From: Nicotiana tabacum | Lineage: Eukaryota > Streptophyta > Magnoliopsida > Solanales > Solanaceae | Reading direction: 5' to 3' | Length of the DNA: 64,000 bases | Assembly (NCBI RefSeq): GCF_000715075.1 | Contig: NC_134089.1 | Span: forward strand, 111,421,157 to 111,485,156 | Part shown: positions 45,701 through 58,268 of the stretch, one piece after another | Layout: each line of letters opens with the position of its first letter | Numbering within the stretch: position 1 is the first letter of the stretch | Position numbers and translations under genes: made by a program | The notes under the pieces: generated by a model | Seen by the model: only the letters and a program-made list of their open reading frames with translations | Databases searched by the model: none | What the model was told of the DNA's origin: nothing

Positions 45701-47114
45701 ACAACAAGAGAGTTAATTAAGGCAAAAATCCCAACCATACCAAATAAAGGATTAGTAAAAATCACAGAATCATGCGGACGGGTAGTTAAGGCAAGTGTGA
45801 CTAATTAGAATTACAAATAAGGAAACAAACAAGATCTGTGCACACAAATTTAACAGGGAAAAAATAATAATCAGTAAGAAACTTCAAAGAATACTAGTTT
45901 TACCAAAAGAATCACCCAAATTTCATAAATTAAACAAAATAAGCCTCACAAAAGTATAGAACTTAGCCGAAAAAACAGGTTTGAACCTTAACAGAGATTA
46001 ATTAGGGCAGAACCACAAAATACCGAATTTAACAAGTGAAAATGTTTAAGTCCAAAAGATAGAGTAAATTAATACGATTGGTAACACGGAAAGACCCAAA
46101 ATCGAAACAAAGATTGAAAATAAATCAGTATTTTACATAGAATCAACTAGGGTTTGAATACTATTGCAAACATCACTCAAGAAGGTGAAAGAATAGATGT
46201 TTAAACACTTAAAAGTCAGAAAAACCTTTGAAAAACAACTCGTAATGAACCCTAGCTTTAGGGAAAAGCAAGAATAATCGATTAAATAGAAATTTTCAGA
46301 GAAAAACATGTAATAGTGTTCGGTTCATCTCAGATCTATACAGATCTGGAAATGATCGAAGGTAACAGAGTAGGGTTTTTAAGAAAACATAACAGAGATG
46401 AGAGCATAGGTTTAGAAACCACGGATTCATAACAAACTAAAGAGAAATCTCTTACTCATGGTCGAGAAAATGGTCTGAGACAGGCTAACAAGCAGGGTTT
46501 GTACCCAGAACTGCTTGGGTTCTTTGAGATCTTCTCAAGGACCCAAGGAATCAAAGAGCCATGGCGTGTAGAAGGCTAGGGCCGGCCGGAGAAGACAAGG
46601 AAACATCACAAGACTGAGATATATATCGGTGACGGCGCTTGAGAACTAGGGTTTAGTTGAGAGGGTTGAGAGAGAAAGGGAGATGATGACGGCAGGTGAT
46701 AGAGAGAATGAGAGGGTTTGGGGGGGAATTGTTTAGGTTTAATTTAGGAAAGGGGTTTGTGGACCGTTGATCAAAATGATCAACGGTCAAGATTGGACGG
46801 GATATTGGGTCGGGCAGGTGTAGCTTTAGGCCTAAGGGAATTTGGGTTGATTTTAAAAGGGTTATTTGGGTTGGTTTAATGGGTTAGATCCGGAAAATAT
46901 TGGAAATCAAATAGGGCTATTTGTTAAATACCCAAACAGTTTATAAAAAATATTTTATAAAATAATTAACAGATTATAAAAAATAATTTTCACGCATAAA
47001 AATGTTTTAAAACAATTACTACATATTTAGAAAATACAATGAGCTATTTTATGTTAACATAATGTGATAATGTATACATGGGCTATAATTGCAAAGCTAT
47101 TACAATTGTAACCA
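42786..47114 (-). repeat. LTR-B family LTR, antisense, missing its first ~280 bp
   Basis: Its 3' terminus is TGTCGTGCCCCCTTATTC on the + strand, matching the end of the solo LTR at 58263 read backwards. It aligns in order with that solo LTR, including GAGTCGCCACCTAA, GGCACCCCTTGAGG and CAAAGTTCCCTAAGGACC. At 47115 a Tekay LTR interrupts it, so the rest and any internal region should be right of the window. The five bases before it are CTGCT. No coding content. Confidence 0.85.
45558..45568 (-). promoter_or_regulatory. LTR-B TATA-like box
   Basis: Minus strand GATATATATAC, at the place matching the TATA boxes of the other LTR-B copies. Confidence 0.5.
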
Positions 47115-47164
47115 TGTCACGATCCTAAACCCGCACTCGGTCGTAATGGCGCCTCTCGTGAAGA

Positions 47165-47560
47165 CACTACAACATTTTAGGCCTTTAACCACACCCAAGA
47201 AGTGTGGCCTAAACTATTAGAAAGTGTGGCCCTTGATCAACGGCCACACTTTTTGACCTAGGGCAACGCTTTTTATGGGTTAGCCTAAGTAAGCGTAACC
47301 TTTGTCCTAAGGCAATACTTTTCATGAGGCTAAGGTCACGGTTTACAATGGCCACCCTTTTCTTGTCTGATAGCTACACTTTTTAAGCGTGTCTTTTGTT
47401 ACCTTATAGGCCACCATTTTCAAGTGTTGCTCCTATAGCAACACTTATAATGTGTGGCCTTTATTACTATACACGCCACATTTTTGTCATACTCATAAGT
47501 TCACATTTTGAAGCGTGACAATTGTCATATTTTTACTAATATCCAAGCTACAATTTTGTG
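47165..47560. repeat. Left subterminal repeats of the CACTA element
   Basis: GAAGTGTGGCCTAAA, AAAGTGTGGCCC, GGCCACACTTTTTGACC, CAACGCTTTTTATGG and similar words in both orientations. In CACTA elements such repeats bind the transposase. Confidence 0.8.
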
Positions 47561-50500
47561 TTTAAAAAATTATATTTTTTTACATATATTCGATAATCAC
47601 ATTTATTTCAAAACAAATAAACTTTAGTATGGAGATCTCAAGCAATACATTAATTAATTTAATTCACTTAGAAGTAACAAAAAATAATTCAATAACTTCA
47701 AAAAAAGAAATATGTCATATACTACATCAAATAATAAAATCAATTGCTTCAAGGCGCTTGTTGGCCATTAACTTTACAAAATTATATATATTCATAGTGT
47801 ATCACAAATATCATAATTGTCCAAAACTCTTCATCATTTTCTTCTGATACATCAATTTGACTTTAGGCCATCAATCCCCAGATTTATTCTATACATATAA
47901 AATGGAATTAAAGTTAGATAAAAACCAATAGTATGCAAGTGAAAAGTCAAATTAAAAAATTTCACTCATACTTTCAACAATCAAAAGCACAACACTTAAC
48001 AGAGTAAAAGTAACACTATCAAAGCAGGAGACCATGGATGAGGGAACAAATAGAAACACCTATACAACATATTTATTCATGCAATGTCAGAATAATTTCT
48101 TACAAGTTTCAGTGAGTAGTTATCAAAAAGCACTTTACACTACCCCGAGCAAGTAACTTTATACAATCCTGTTTAAGTTGGCCTCGTTATTTAGGAGCAA
48201 AAACTTAATAGTGAGCTTTTGATAGAATATGTAATAGCAAACTATCCGACTTAGCACACTTCTCACTAGGGAATCCCAAGTTCAACGCAATCATGACACA
48301 GATGCACAACCATTATCAACATAGAAGATGACATTTCGAAGGTATACATACCCCCTATCTTTGTTAGAAAGAAGTAATGAATGCATTTGTGGCCTCTCTT
48401 GCATGATACTTGAAAATTGTATGTTCTATGTACATGAAAATAATTCATTTGGTTTAACAGATATCTAGGTAAGATGCTTTACACTTTGCCCTATGAATGT
48501 CTTCGGAGATGAGCTAAGGAATGAGATTAAACGACTATAGTAATCTTAAAAAATTTGAAAATCTTTTAAGTGAAAAAAATGCAGAACCACTGTGAAAAAA
48601 TGGAAAAAACGTAAAAATGATATACATAAATGCATAAACTTACAAGTGGTATGAAACATACATTAATTTCTAATTTCCAGGTGGTATGAAAACATAAAAC
48701 ATGCTAATGAAGTTGAACTGGTGTTATGATGGAGCACTGATTTTAGAGAAAAGAACTTGTGAGTAAAATCTCAGTTTCAGGTCAACAATAGCATATATTT
48801 TACAATTCTACTGGCAAGAAGCTTAAAAGATAAAACAAGTATATGGTTGAATAGAAGAATACCAGTTATTGCTAAGTAACTTTGTCGAGTGCATTTCTCT
48901 GAGTTGCGCATATTTTGCCAATGTGCGCCTCTTCTTCATGTGATTATAGAACCAACAACCTAAATATCAAAACTCACACTAAAACTCATCAGGTAAGCTT
49001 TCTGAATACGTTATGAATAACCACAACTCAGTACTACAAAATATACTAGTCTTACACAGACAAGTACCTTCATTTCACTCATAATCCTATGACACACTTG
49101 TGCTTGGAACACTTAAAAAGATACTAATTCTTTTGAACATAAGAAGAAGAAAAAGAATAGCAGAGCTAGTTTCAAGTATTTAAAATCACAAAATCACTGA
49201 AACATGTAACCATTTGGTAATTCCTCTAGCTAAGATACGTTTTCATGCATGGATAAATAAAGGAACCTAATAATATAAGTTAGATTACTAATGTAGATTA
49301 TTCCTCATATAAAAAAACTTGAGTGTTGCACTGTAAAAATATCAGTTACTTGATTCACAAAGTCTGATATTAGCATCGCTCTTGATAATAATGGAGGATA
49401 ATTCACTGTTTGAATAGAAATAGTGTGAAGATCATGGAGGCAGCTCAGTATAAAAAGAAATGTAGATGCTAGCAGCTAAAAGGTAATATCACAATACCAC
49501 AAGAACAATCTCTATCAGACTGTCACCATAACAAAATAAACAATGACTAAAAAATCAAAGCATACCTGAGTTTTCCAAAAATTATAACATTTTCATACCT
49601 ATAAAAAAACAATATCATATTCATATCTATCCAGTATAAAACCTTTTAATAGTGAGCAAGCATATGTCCAAAGGAAAGAAAAAGGATAAAAAAACAAACA
49701 CAAGCTTATCAGGAAACGTACCTTTTTTTCTAGAAAGAAGCTTTGGGCTGAAAACCAAAAAAAAGATATATAATTATATAATTCTTATTAATGATATTGA
49801 CCAAAGAGGAAAATGCTAAGAGCATCGACTTCATCAAGAGGAAATCAATCAAGATTTAATTTTTTGCATATGTCATGTAGCTTTTAATCATAGATATGAC
49901 ATTTATTTAAGTTAAAGAATCCTCATGAGGTTGTGCAAAAAGAATATTATGGATACTCATTTTTTGGTTATAGTGGAAGCCACAAATTCACATCCTAATT
50001 TGGATTACTTTAAATTTTTTCGTTCTTACCACCCATCCCCCTTAAATCTACGAACATCAAATAATGCACACAAGAGACTTAAGGTTTCTTTTATACAAAA
50101 TCAAACCCTTACCTATCTCTATTCTCCTTTAGGAAGCATTTCCAACTCTTCCACCGGTGTCGTTGATGGTCAGGTCTACTAGTCTCACTCTTACGTAAAC
50201 TCCCAAAATTTGAACACACTTTAATATTACATCTTGAGTTGGTTTCTATAACCATTAAGCACAAAAAAGAAGTGGGTTTGACAAGATAAACACATAAAAG
50301 TGATGGAAGCGGAGTGAACCATTTCAATAAAGGAAAAAAAGGGGCAGAAAATCGATGGCGGCAGCTTGAGTGGGTGTTGCAGTCGACTGAGTACAAGACC
50401 ATCCCAGTTTCTTTCAATGCCTTAACTCAGTTTTTGAAGTGAATGATGGACTTAGTCGTTGCTAGCCGACCGAGGAGTTCGATAGTGAAATAGGGTAACA

Positions 50501-50690
50501 ACACAGTGGCCTTGAAGCAACATACATGGTTGTGCTATGATGCAGGATTGAGAAAAATTCATTGGGAAAATATTTTTTTAGCGGTCTTCTTTGCCTCTTT
50601 AGAATTGGGGGGGAAATTTTTAGTAGGAGAAGTAATGGGGGAAATTTTCAGTAGGTGAAATAATAGGGAGAAAATTTGGGAGAAATTTTG
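47561..50690. other. Interior of the CACTA element, nothing recognised
   Basis: About 3.1 kb of A/T-rich sequence. Short frames at 49925-50182 and 50109-50417 (minus) resemble no family I know. A captured host fragment or transposase remnant is possible but not supported. Confidence 0.5.
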
Positions 50691-50985
50691 TTAAAATATT
50701 TACAGTACGCTTATAAAGAGTGGCTTTTAGGATGAATAAAGAGCATTGTTCAAAAGCGTTATAATATATGGAATAAGTGTTGCGAAATATTTTTACATTT
50801 GGAAACATTTAAAAAGTGTAGCCTTTATATTTAAAAAGAACGTTTTACAAGTGTTGCTTAAAATCTGTGGCCTAAACCCTTCAGCAAAGGCTACCCCTTA
50901 AAAAGCGTGCCCGTAAATATATTTGAAAATACTTATCAAGCGTTGCTTAAAATTAGTGTGGCCTTAAGCCAAATTTGTTGTAGTG
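50691..50985. repeat. Right subterminal repeats of the CACTA element
   Basis: AAAAAGTGTAGCC, CAAGTGTTGCTTAAAAT, AAAAAGCGTGCCC, CAAGCGTTGCTTAAAAT and GTGTGGCCTTAAGCC, mirroring the left end. Confidence 0.8.
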
Positions 50986-53499
50986 AGACAAGGCCAGCCG
51001 ACACACACTCAATTCATTTTAAGCAGTTAAAATAATACAAATTAAGTCTTTAACATAATAATAATCCCAAAATAAGGCGAAATAGTACGATTGCGGAATA
51101 GACATAGCCCGACATCGGGGTGTCACCAGTCATGAGCATATATCATAATACTACAAGTCTGAAAGAGTCTACACAAACTATTACATAACTAGGACAAGGG
51201 AAAGAAATAATGATAAGAAGGAGAGACACTGGGCTACGAACACCAAGCAGCTACCTAGTGAACTCCGAAATCTGTTGGAAGCTCTCAACCCTCGCAAGCA
51301 GGACCTGAAGCGCCTGAATCTACACATGGGGTTCAGGGAGTAAAGTGAGTACTCCAACTCAGTGAGTAATAATAATAGATGAAGGCTGAGCGATAAGAAA
51401 TCACGTAAGGCACATCAACATGCTATAAAGAAGCAGTATAAAGCCATTAAAAGCAATGATACAGTGGAAACATATAAAGTCACCTTAGTTCAGTTTAAGC
51501 TTCTTTAAAATACCTTTTTAACAGTTAAACAAGTAAATGACAGGCAGTTAGAAAAGATGAACACATAAAGAACCGCCCCTCGAACACAATACCAACAAAA
51601 CCAATCCCTCGGGCAACACATGGAACAACACCAGTCCCTCGGGCTATATCTCATATCACAATGGGTATTTGCGCTCACTGGGGGTGTACAGACTCCGGAA
51701 GGGGCCCCTGATGGCCCAAGCGCAATATCAAGCCTGTCATGACCCAAAATCCACTAAGGGTCGTGATGGCGCCGGACACTGCTATTAGGCAAGCCAACCA
51801 AATTACTTGATTAAGTTCTCATTTTAGGAATTTTGAAAACTAAGATTCTTCCTTCAATTTTACTAGTAAAAGACAATCTTTACAATGTAAATAAAAGAAT
51901 GTTTGGAAGTAAATACAAGATACCCAATAATTATCCCAAAACCTGGAATCACAAGTGCATGAGCATCTACTAAGAAGGAAATAAAATGTAACAACCGTCC
52001 GGAATACAATATTGGACAGAAAATAAAAACAGATAACTGAAAGAAACTCTGCTGGTTGCGGGTCGCCTCGAGAAATGCAGCTCACCTAAGTATCAGTATC
52101 AACCATGTTGCTACACCCAGTAGGTCATTAGAGTTACATATGCATGTGCAATAAAAATGCACAAAAGTGTAGTATGAGTACGAAACAACGTGTACCCAAT
52201 GAGTATCCAGTCTAATCTCGAAGAAGTAGAGACGAGATGGTCGACTTTGACACTTACTAGTGGTCCAATAATGATATATTATTAATGCGGATAATCATGA
52301 ATTTATTAAGAATGACAGTAATTTTAAGTAAGTCACGAACTGGTGAAAGATCCTTTTTATATTAAAGGTCTCCGGATTCATAATCCATTAGTTTTCAATT
52401 ATCTCAAGTTGGGGAAAACAAATATCAATGTCAATAAATCTCAAGGCAAGCAATACAAGCATGCGCAACTTATGCCGAGGTCGTACGGCCCGATCCAACA
52501 GAAATGTAAAATGTGCACTGCCGAGGATCGACGGCACGAACCATAGATGCATCTATTACCCCGCTCGCGCATCATATATGCGATGCGGTCAACACTAAAT
52601 AAACAAATACCCCACTCGTGAATCATACATGTGACGCAACATACATGGATATACACAGTCAGACAGCCAATTAAGAGTTTATTCCGATAAAAGCCAGTTC
52701 TCTTTTAATGATTTAAGAAAAATGAAGTTTAATCTTTTTAGAAATTCATTTACTAATTCGATGAGATTTAAGCCATTCAAGTTGTCAATAAGTTTACAAA
52801 TAATCCAAGTACAGCATGCATTTGGGTCCTAGACTACCCGAACAATAGCATAATTGTAGCTACGCACGGACTCTCGTCACCTCGTGCATACGTAGCCCCC
52901 ACAAATAAGAGCACATAACCAATTAACTCACCTATGGGGACAATTCCCTCTTACAAGATTAGAAAGGAGACTCACCTCGCTTCGAGGATCCATAACCAGC
53001 ATTCCACGCCCTTCCGAAGGCTTAAATTGATACACAACGCTCCAAAACTAGCCTATAATTATGCAAAAATCCATTAATATATGCTCAATTACTCATTACA
53101 ATCCAATTTATAGCAATTCCTAACCCCGATCGAAAATTTAACAAAATTGACCTCGAGCCCACGTGCCCGGATTCCAAAATTTCTCGAAGATAAAGTTTAC
53201 CCCTGAAATCACGAACTCAAATATATGATTTCCTCTTAATCCCATACCCAAAATCGTGGTCAAATTCCAAGAATATAAATTTTCTGGGTCTTCCCTCAAA
53301 CCCCAAGTTTTCTAAAAATTTCCATGCTCAAATCCGTATATAATCATGTATTTAACTCAAAACTAGAATAATTTGCTTACCTCATGTTTGGTGGTGAAAA
53401 TGACACCTCAAAGTTGCTCCAAAATCGGCTCCAATGGAAGAAAATGGGGTTGAAATGAACCCAACCCCCGATTTAAAAGAACCTCACTGCCTCCAGCAT

Positions 53500-53745
53500 T
53501 TTCGCACCTGCGGTCCCTTGACCGCTTTTGTTGTTCCGCAGGTGCAAGCCACACCACCGCTTCTGCGATTTCCTCCAGGCTCCCTTTTTCCGCTTCTGCG
53601 CCCTCTCTACCGCAGATGCGGTTCCGCAGATGCGGCCAAACTACCGTATCTGCGGTCCCAGCTCTCTTCCGCCAATACCGCATCTGCGACCATAGGGTCG
53701 CTTCTGCGGCTTCGCACTTGCGGCCCTAGACTCGCAGGTGCGGTT
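53500..53745. repeat. GC-rich CGCAGATGCGG-type cluster in Tekay-2 LTR
   Basis: Words such as CGCACCTGCGG, ACCGCAGATGCGG, TTCCGCAGATGCGG and CTCGCAGGTGCGG recur about 15 times. It is the third such cluster in the window. The solo LTR is inserted 12 bases after it. Confidence 0.82.
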
Positions 53746-53751
53746 ACACCA

Positions 53752-53756
53752 GCAAC
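53752..53756. repeat. Left target-site duplication GCAAC of the solo LTR-B
   Basis: GCAAC immediately before TGTTGATACCC; an identical GCAAC follows the LTR at 58264-58268. Confidence 0.9.
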
Positions 53757-56700
53757 TGTTGATACCCAATTTTTCCCTAGGTATTTTCTTATATACTCAA
53801 ATACTTTCAAAATGGCATGTGTATGCATATATGAGCATGCCCAAGAGTTTTGGTATTTTTTCCTAATTTTTAAGATTTTAAAATTAGTTTATTGTCTATT
53901 TCAGCAGTACAAAATCCAGTAATTGATCGCAAAATTATCATTTTTTGTGAATAGTTTATTTCCATTCTCATATTTATACCAAAATATAATTAAGGTGATT
54001 TTTGCATGTTTTTACAAATTTATTGGGTATTTTTAAGGCTAAATTGCATATAATTACAATTATAACCTATTTTACGATTAACAATATTTTATAATTATAA
54101 AATCATTTTCAGTATTTTTATATTAATATTTATATATTATTAATTAGTTAAATGCTTTTAATTTGTTTTTAAAATTATTTTAACTATTTTATATAAAATA
54201 AAAGGGGGAAATTGGCTATTTAACACATAGCCCATTATTATTTCAATTTTAGCCCCAATTTAACCCCACCCCCATCAGATTTAATTTAACCCAAGACCCA
54301 ATCAAATTCGCCTCAGCCCAACTCTAAACTAACCCAGCCCAACTCCGAACTAATCTGAGTCGTTGATCAAATAAGATCAACGGCCCATATCCCTTTTCCT
54401 TAATTAAACTCTCACCTACCCCCCCCCCCCGACCCCTCACTTTTCGAGACCGGTCTCTCTATCTATCTATCTCTTCCTCTCCTCCTTTTCTCTAGAACCT
54501 TCTGGTTCTTCTTCTCCGATGGCCCTCACCATCCCTCCGGCCACCTCCAGCCTCGCCTCTTTCAACCATCAGCCGCCTTGAAGCCTTACCTCATCGGTTC
54601 CTTTCATTCATGAGACTCCGTGGGTTTTCACCATGCAAGACGGTCACTGAAGCCTTGCCTGGGTTTGTTTCCAGCCTTTCTCCGATGGGTTTTTGTTCGA
54701 TGGTGTTGTAAACACCATTGTTCCTAAGTTTCACAGCCAGGTTTCTCTCACTTCTCCCTCTGGTTTCTTATGAAACCCTAATCTCGACCCAAACCTCTTA
54801 AATCTCTGTATTTTTTAATGATTTTCAACTCATACCTTTATGTTTTGCACTATTCTCTACTCAATCTTTACGATTATTCAAGTTGTAAATGTTTTGTTCC
54901 CTTTGGAAACTAGGGTTTCTTAACCCCTTTTCGAAAATACTTTATCTTCTGATTTTGAGTACTAAGTCATGATTCTCAGCACTATTTCTAAACATTTTGC
55001 TTAAGTCTGATGAAACCCTAGTTTTAGGGTTTATATTTGTATTATTGTCGTGTTTGCTTGTTTGTGTGTTCTTCTGGATTCTTCTCTGAGTTTCGTGCTC
55101 TTTGCTTTAATTTTGCCGCCAGTGTTTCATTCCCCTACCCCTCTGTGTTCTTTGCTTAAGATTTCTCTGATTGTTTACGTGGTGATTTTATACTGATTCT
55201 TACAATCTCCCTTTAAGACTGTGATACTTGCCTTAAAAATTGTGATTTTGCGTATTTTCCTTATAGTTTGGTACTGATTTCGAATTGCTTCCTTAATTTA
55301 TGGGATACCTTCCTCAATCAATACTGATCTCCTAGGTTTTCAATCTCGTTCATTATTTTTGAGACTATTTTCCAGAATTAAGATAGTATTCTGCCCTATA
55401 TGTGTGCACAAATATGTTGATTGATTTGTCTGACATATTTCCCTAATTAAGTATCATGTACCTAGTCTTTATTGTATACCTTATGCTATTCTGTTTCCTT
55501 ATGTGATCATACAATGCTTTATGATTTCTTTTCTTTTAAACAACTGCTTATTACCGTTTGACTTTGATTCCTTAATTAAAGGGGAGTCCTTATACTGATT
55601 TGATTATGATTGATACCCAGTTCCTTAAATATGGATTTCTACCTTGTTTGTTTACTCATCTTCAGTACTATAAGTACCATCCATTCTCTTTTGCATGACA
55701 CTCACTAACACATTGCATATCACAAACTCACACAGCAATACTCTTGTGCTACTTCTCTCTCTTGCTCTGTTGTTGTTCCCTACTCCTGACTATTATTAGC
55801 CGGCTGGAAAGCCAAGGCTAACATTGTGCTCATATTTGGCTCTTGCATTCTGTTGTGCTCTCTTATTACTGGTATGTCCTGATTAGTTTCAAAGTTCCAA
55901 ACCAATGTGGTTATTACTACTTTAGTGTGTTATATTCCTAATTGTTTTCTACATATGCTTCTGCTGTGCAACATGTAATTGACCCCTTGATTGCATGTTG
56001 ATACTTGCATGCTCATGACCACTGTTTGCTCCTAATCTTGCCTGTTATGACTATATTCTATTACTACTTACTATTATGCCTAAATTCGACCATTTTTAGG
56101 TCCTTTAAAACTCTTTGATTTTGTGTACTCATGCTACTGAATTTGCACAAGTCTCTGCATCTCTTGGTGATATTATGTGATCTATTTGTCCCCTTTGCCC
56201 ATTATCCTTGTGTGCAACTCTCCAATTTTTGGAAAAACTCTTTGAACTACGAATTTTCCTCTCCTTCCTGCACTTCACACTACTCCTAGAAATTAGGTCC
56301 TACCCCCTTCGTGTGAGTATTGCTTTGAGTACCCCTGAGTACTCACTGAACTTTGACACACAAGGATGGTAATTCCACACTGCACATGTCCAACATTCTG
56401 GTAAGTGTTTGGGTGCTGGTATTGGCCAGGGACCCAATGGGGGCCCTAGGGAGCTTTGCCGCACCCTGACCATGTCAAGGCTGTGAAACTTGAAAGGGGT
56501 GAGGTTGGAAGAATGGGCCTGATTGAAGGCTCCCTATATAATAACTTCTTATTTTATTCTTTATTACTGTAATTCGGTTATCATTAGTTTGTAATAATTA
56601 GTAAACGAATGATTGGGGTTGAATAGTGAATATGGGGGAGGTTATGCATGGTTAGTTTAAGTAATGGGTAGAAAACATGCTTATAGGACTCTATTTATTT

Positions 56701-58263
56701 ATCTGCGCAATAGATAACCTGTATAGGACATGCATCTCACATATTAGAAATCATGTTCTAGGTTCTTTACTTTCAGCCTGTTGTTATATTCATTTCGTAA
56801 CTATGATCAGTTAATAATAGGCAAACAACTGTTATAATGGCTACTGCTGCATTCTCATAATCATTAGCATTTAGAAATCATGTTTTAGGAACTCCTATGT
56901 GCATTAGACATCCTGTTGTTTAGGGTTTTATACTTGTCTGAGTTGCAATTGTTAAACGCCTCATTAGCATGCTTAATCTAATAATACAAGTATGGTTAAC
57001 TGTTTGTTTATCCCTCTTACAACTAAAAAAATCGATATGCATGTTCACCCTTTAAGATAATTAGGCAACGCATACGACGCCTAGACAAACTTTAGGCCTA
57101 ATAAGAATCGATTAATCATGTTTTACCGGTTTAAGACCAATTAGCCTCTTATAATTTTGAACTCTGCTGCTCCCATTCTTGCTGAAGTTCACTCTGTTTT
57201 TTTAAAAAACTCCCGCTCTATCTGGAAACAAAATCTTGAAATTGTGCATCTATTTACTCTCACTAATTTTCTGATTCTTGTTCTATTATGTTTTCAAACT
57301 ACTAGGTTACCATTTTCTGCCCAGAATCGTGCTATTTTGAATATTTGTCCAGCATCTCGTTAAGCTATTGTCACTACCTGATTTTCAAAAACCATGCTTT
57401 AACGATTTTTTTATCTGTCGCTAAACTCAACTGATGTTATCTATTCCTGTTTTCTGAAAACTCCCATCCTTGAGACCTTAAATGCGTTTGAGACGTGCTG
57501 ATTACATGTTCACTTGTGGAGGGATCTATGAGCCTTTATTTGTCTTTGTATGCTCCCTTATGTGCGGTCCTATTTGTTATGTATGTCGCTTAGCATTTTA
57601 TCCTTTAAACCTGAGGGTTCAGCCTACTCCTTACCCTGTAGGATTAGTAGTCTCAATGCCTCCGAGACTGATAGGATTGGGGCGGGTAATAGCATGTAAT
57701 AAGTAACGATATCATTCTGTGCTTTAATACCTTAACGGGGTGGGAAGGGTAGAATATGGATATGATGACCGGTGCGCTAATATCATGTGCGACCCCTCTT
57801 CTAAGGAGTGATTGCTGGATATTGCATTGAAGTGATCCATATTAATCATAAACCTAGGACCCCCTTCCCTTTATTTGTCTTGTAAAACTATTCAAATCCT
57901 TTTTTCATAAATTTCTGCCCTCTCTACTTGCCTTCAAAAGTTTTCAACCTAATTGCAATGTTATATGCGAGTCCTTATTTGAGCCTTGATTGTTTACATG
58001 TAAAGTCACAATTGTAACATGGCCGGGACCACACTAGTAGATCTTGTGGGATGCCTAACACCTTCCCCTCGAGATAATTTTTAGCCCTTAACCGAACTCT
58101 GATTCGCCAACTCAAACCTTTCTTAAAAGTGTCCTAATGCACTATAATCATTAGGTGGTGACTCTTCAAATTCTAAGACCCAATTCTCAAAAGGGAATAG
58201 AGTTGTCCTCCCAATGTCGTATACCCGATTTTGACCCACGTATAGAAAAAGGGGGCGTCGACA
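53757..58263 (+). repeat. Complete solo LTR-B, 4507 bp
   Basis: Starts TGTTGATACCC, ends GGGGGCGTCGACA, with GCAAC on both sides, and no internal sequence. This is the expected product of recombination between the two LTRs of one element. It gives the full length and ends of the LTR-B family and allows the copies at 19638 and 42786 to be recognised. No coding frame is credible. It includes a CTAT run (about 54456-54470) and a C run (54419-54430). Confidence 0.93.
55668..55676 (+). promoter_or_regulatory. LTR-B TATA-like box
   Basis: CTATAAGTA followed by CCATCC, at the position equivalent to CTATAAATACCC in the copy at 20621. Confidence 0.5.
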
Positions 58264-58268
58264 GCAAC
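58264..58268. repeat. Right target-site duplication GCAAC of the solo LTR-B
   Basis: Identical to 53752-53756. Confidence 0.9.

Larger units (their letters stand above)
47165..50985. mobile_element. Non-autonomous CACTA (En/Spm) DNA transposon, 3821 bp
   Basis: Ends are CACTACAACATTTTAGGCC on the left and, read inwards from the right, CACTACAACAAATTTGG. It is flanked by the 3-bp target copy AGA at 47162-47164 and 50986-50988. The unoccupied sequence GCCTCTCGTGAAGACAAGG is present in reverse complement in the related LTR at about 32502-32521. Both ends carry many subterminal copies of AAGTGTGGCC- or AAGYGTTGC-like words. The inside is A/T-rich and I found no transposase frame, so it would need a partner to move. 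Confidence 0.93.
47115..51734 (-). repeat. Tekay-family LTR, antisense, 3' ~800 bp, split by the CACTA element
   Basis: Two pieces, 47115-47164 and 50986-51734, together match the last ~800 bp of the sense LTR ending at 32559. It begins TGTCACGATCC on the + strand and includes GGGCTACGAACACC and CACTGGGGGTGTACAGAC. The rest is interrupted by Tekay-2 at 51735, with possible target copy AAGCC (51730-51734). Confidence 0.85.

Noticed and set aside
49925..50417. Possible host gene exons inside the CACTA element
   Set aside because: Short frames on both strands with no recognisable domain; kept only as a question.
53408..53922. Frames on both strands across the GC-rich cluster and solo LTR border
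   Set aside because: They cross an insertion junction and depend on the repeated GC words.
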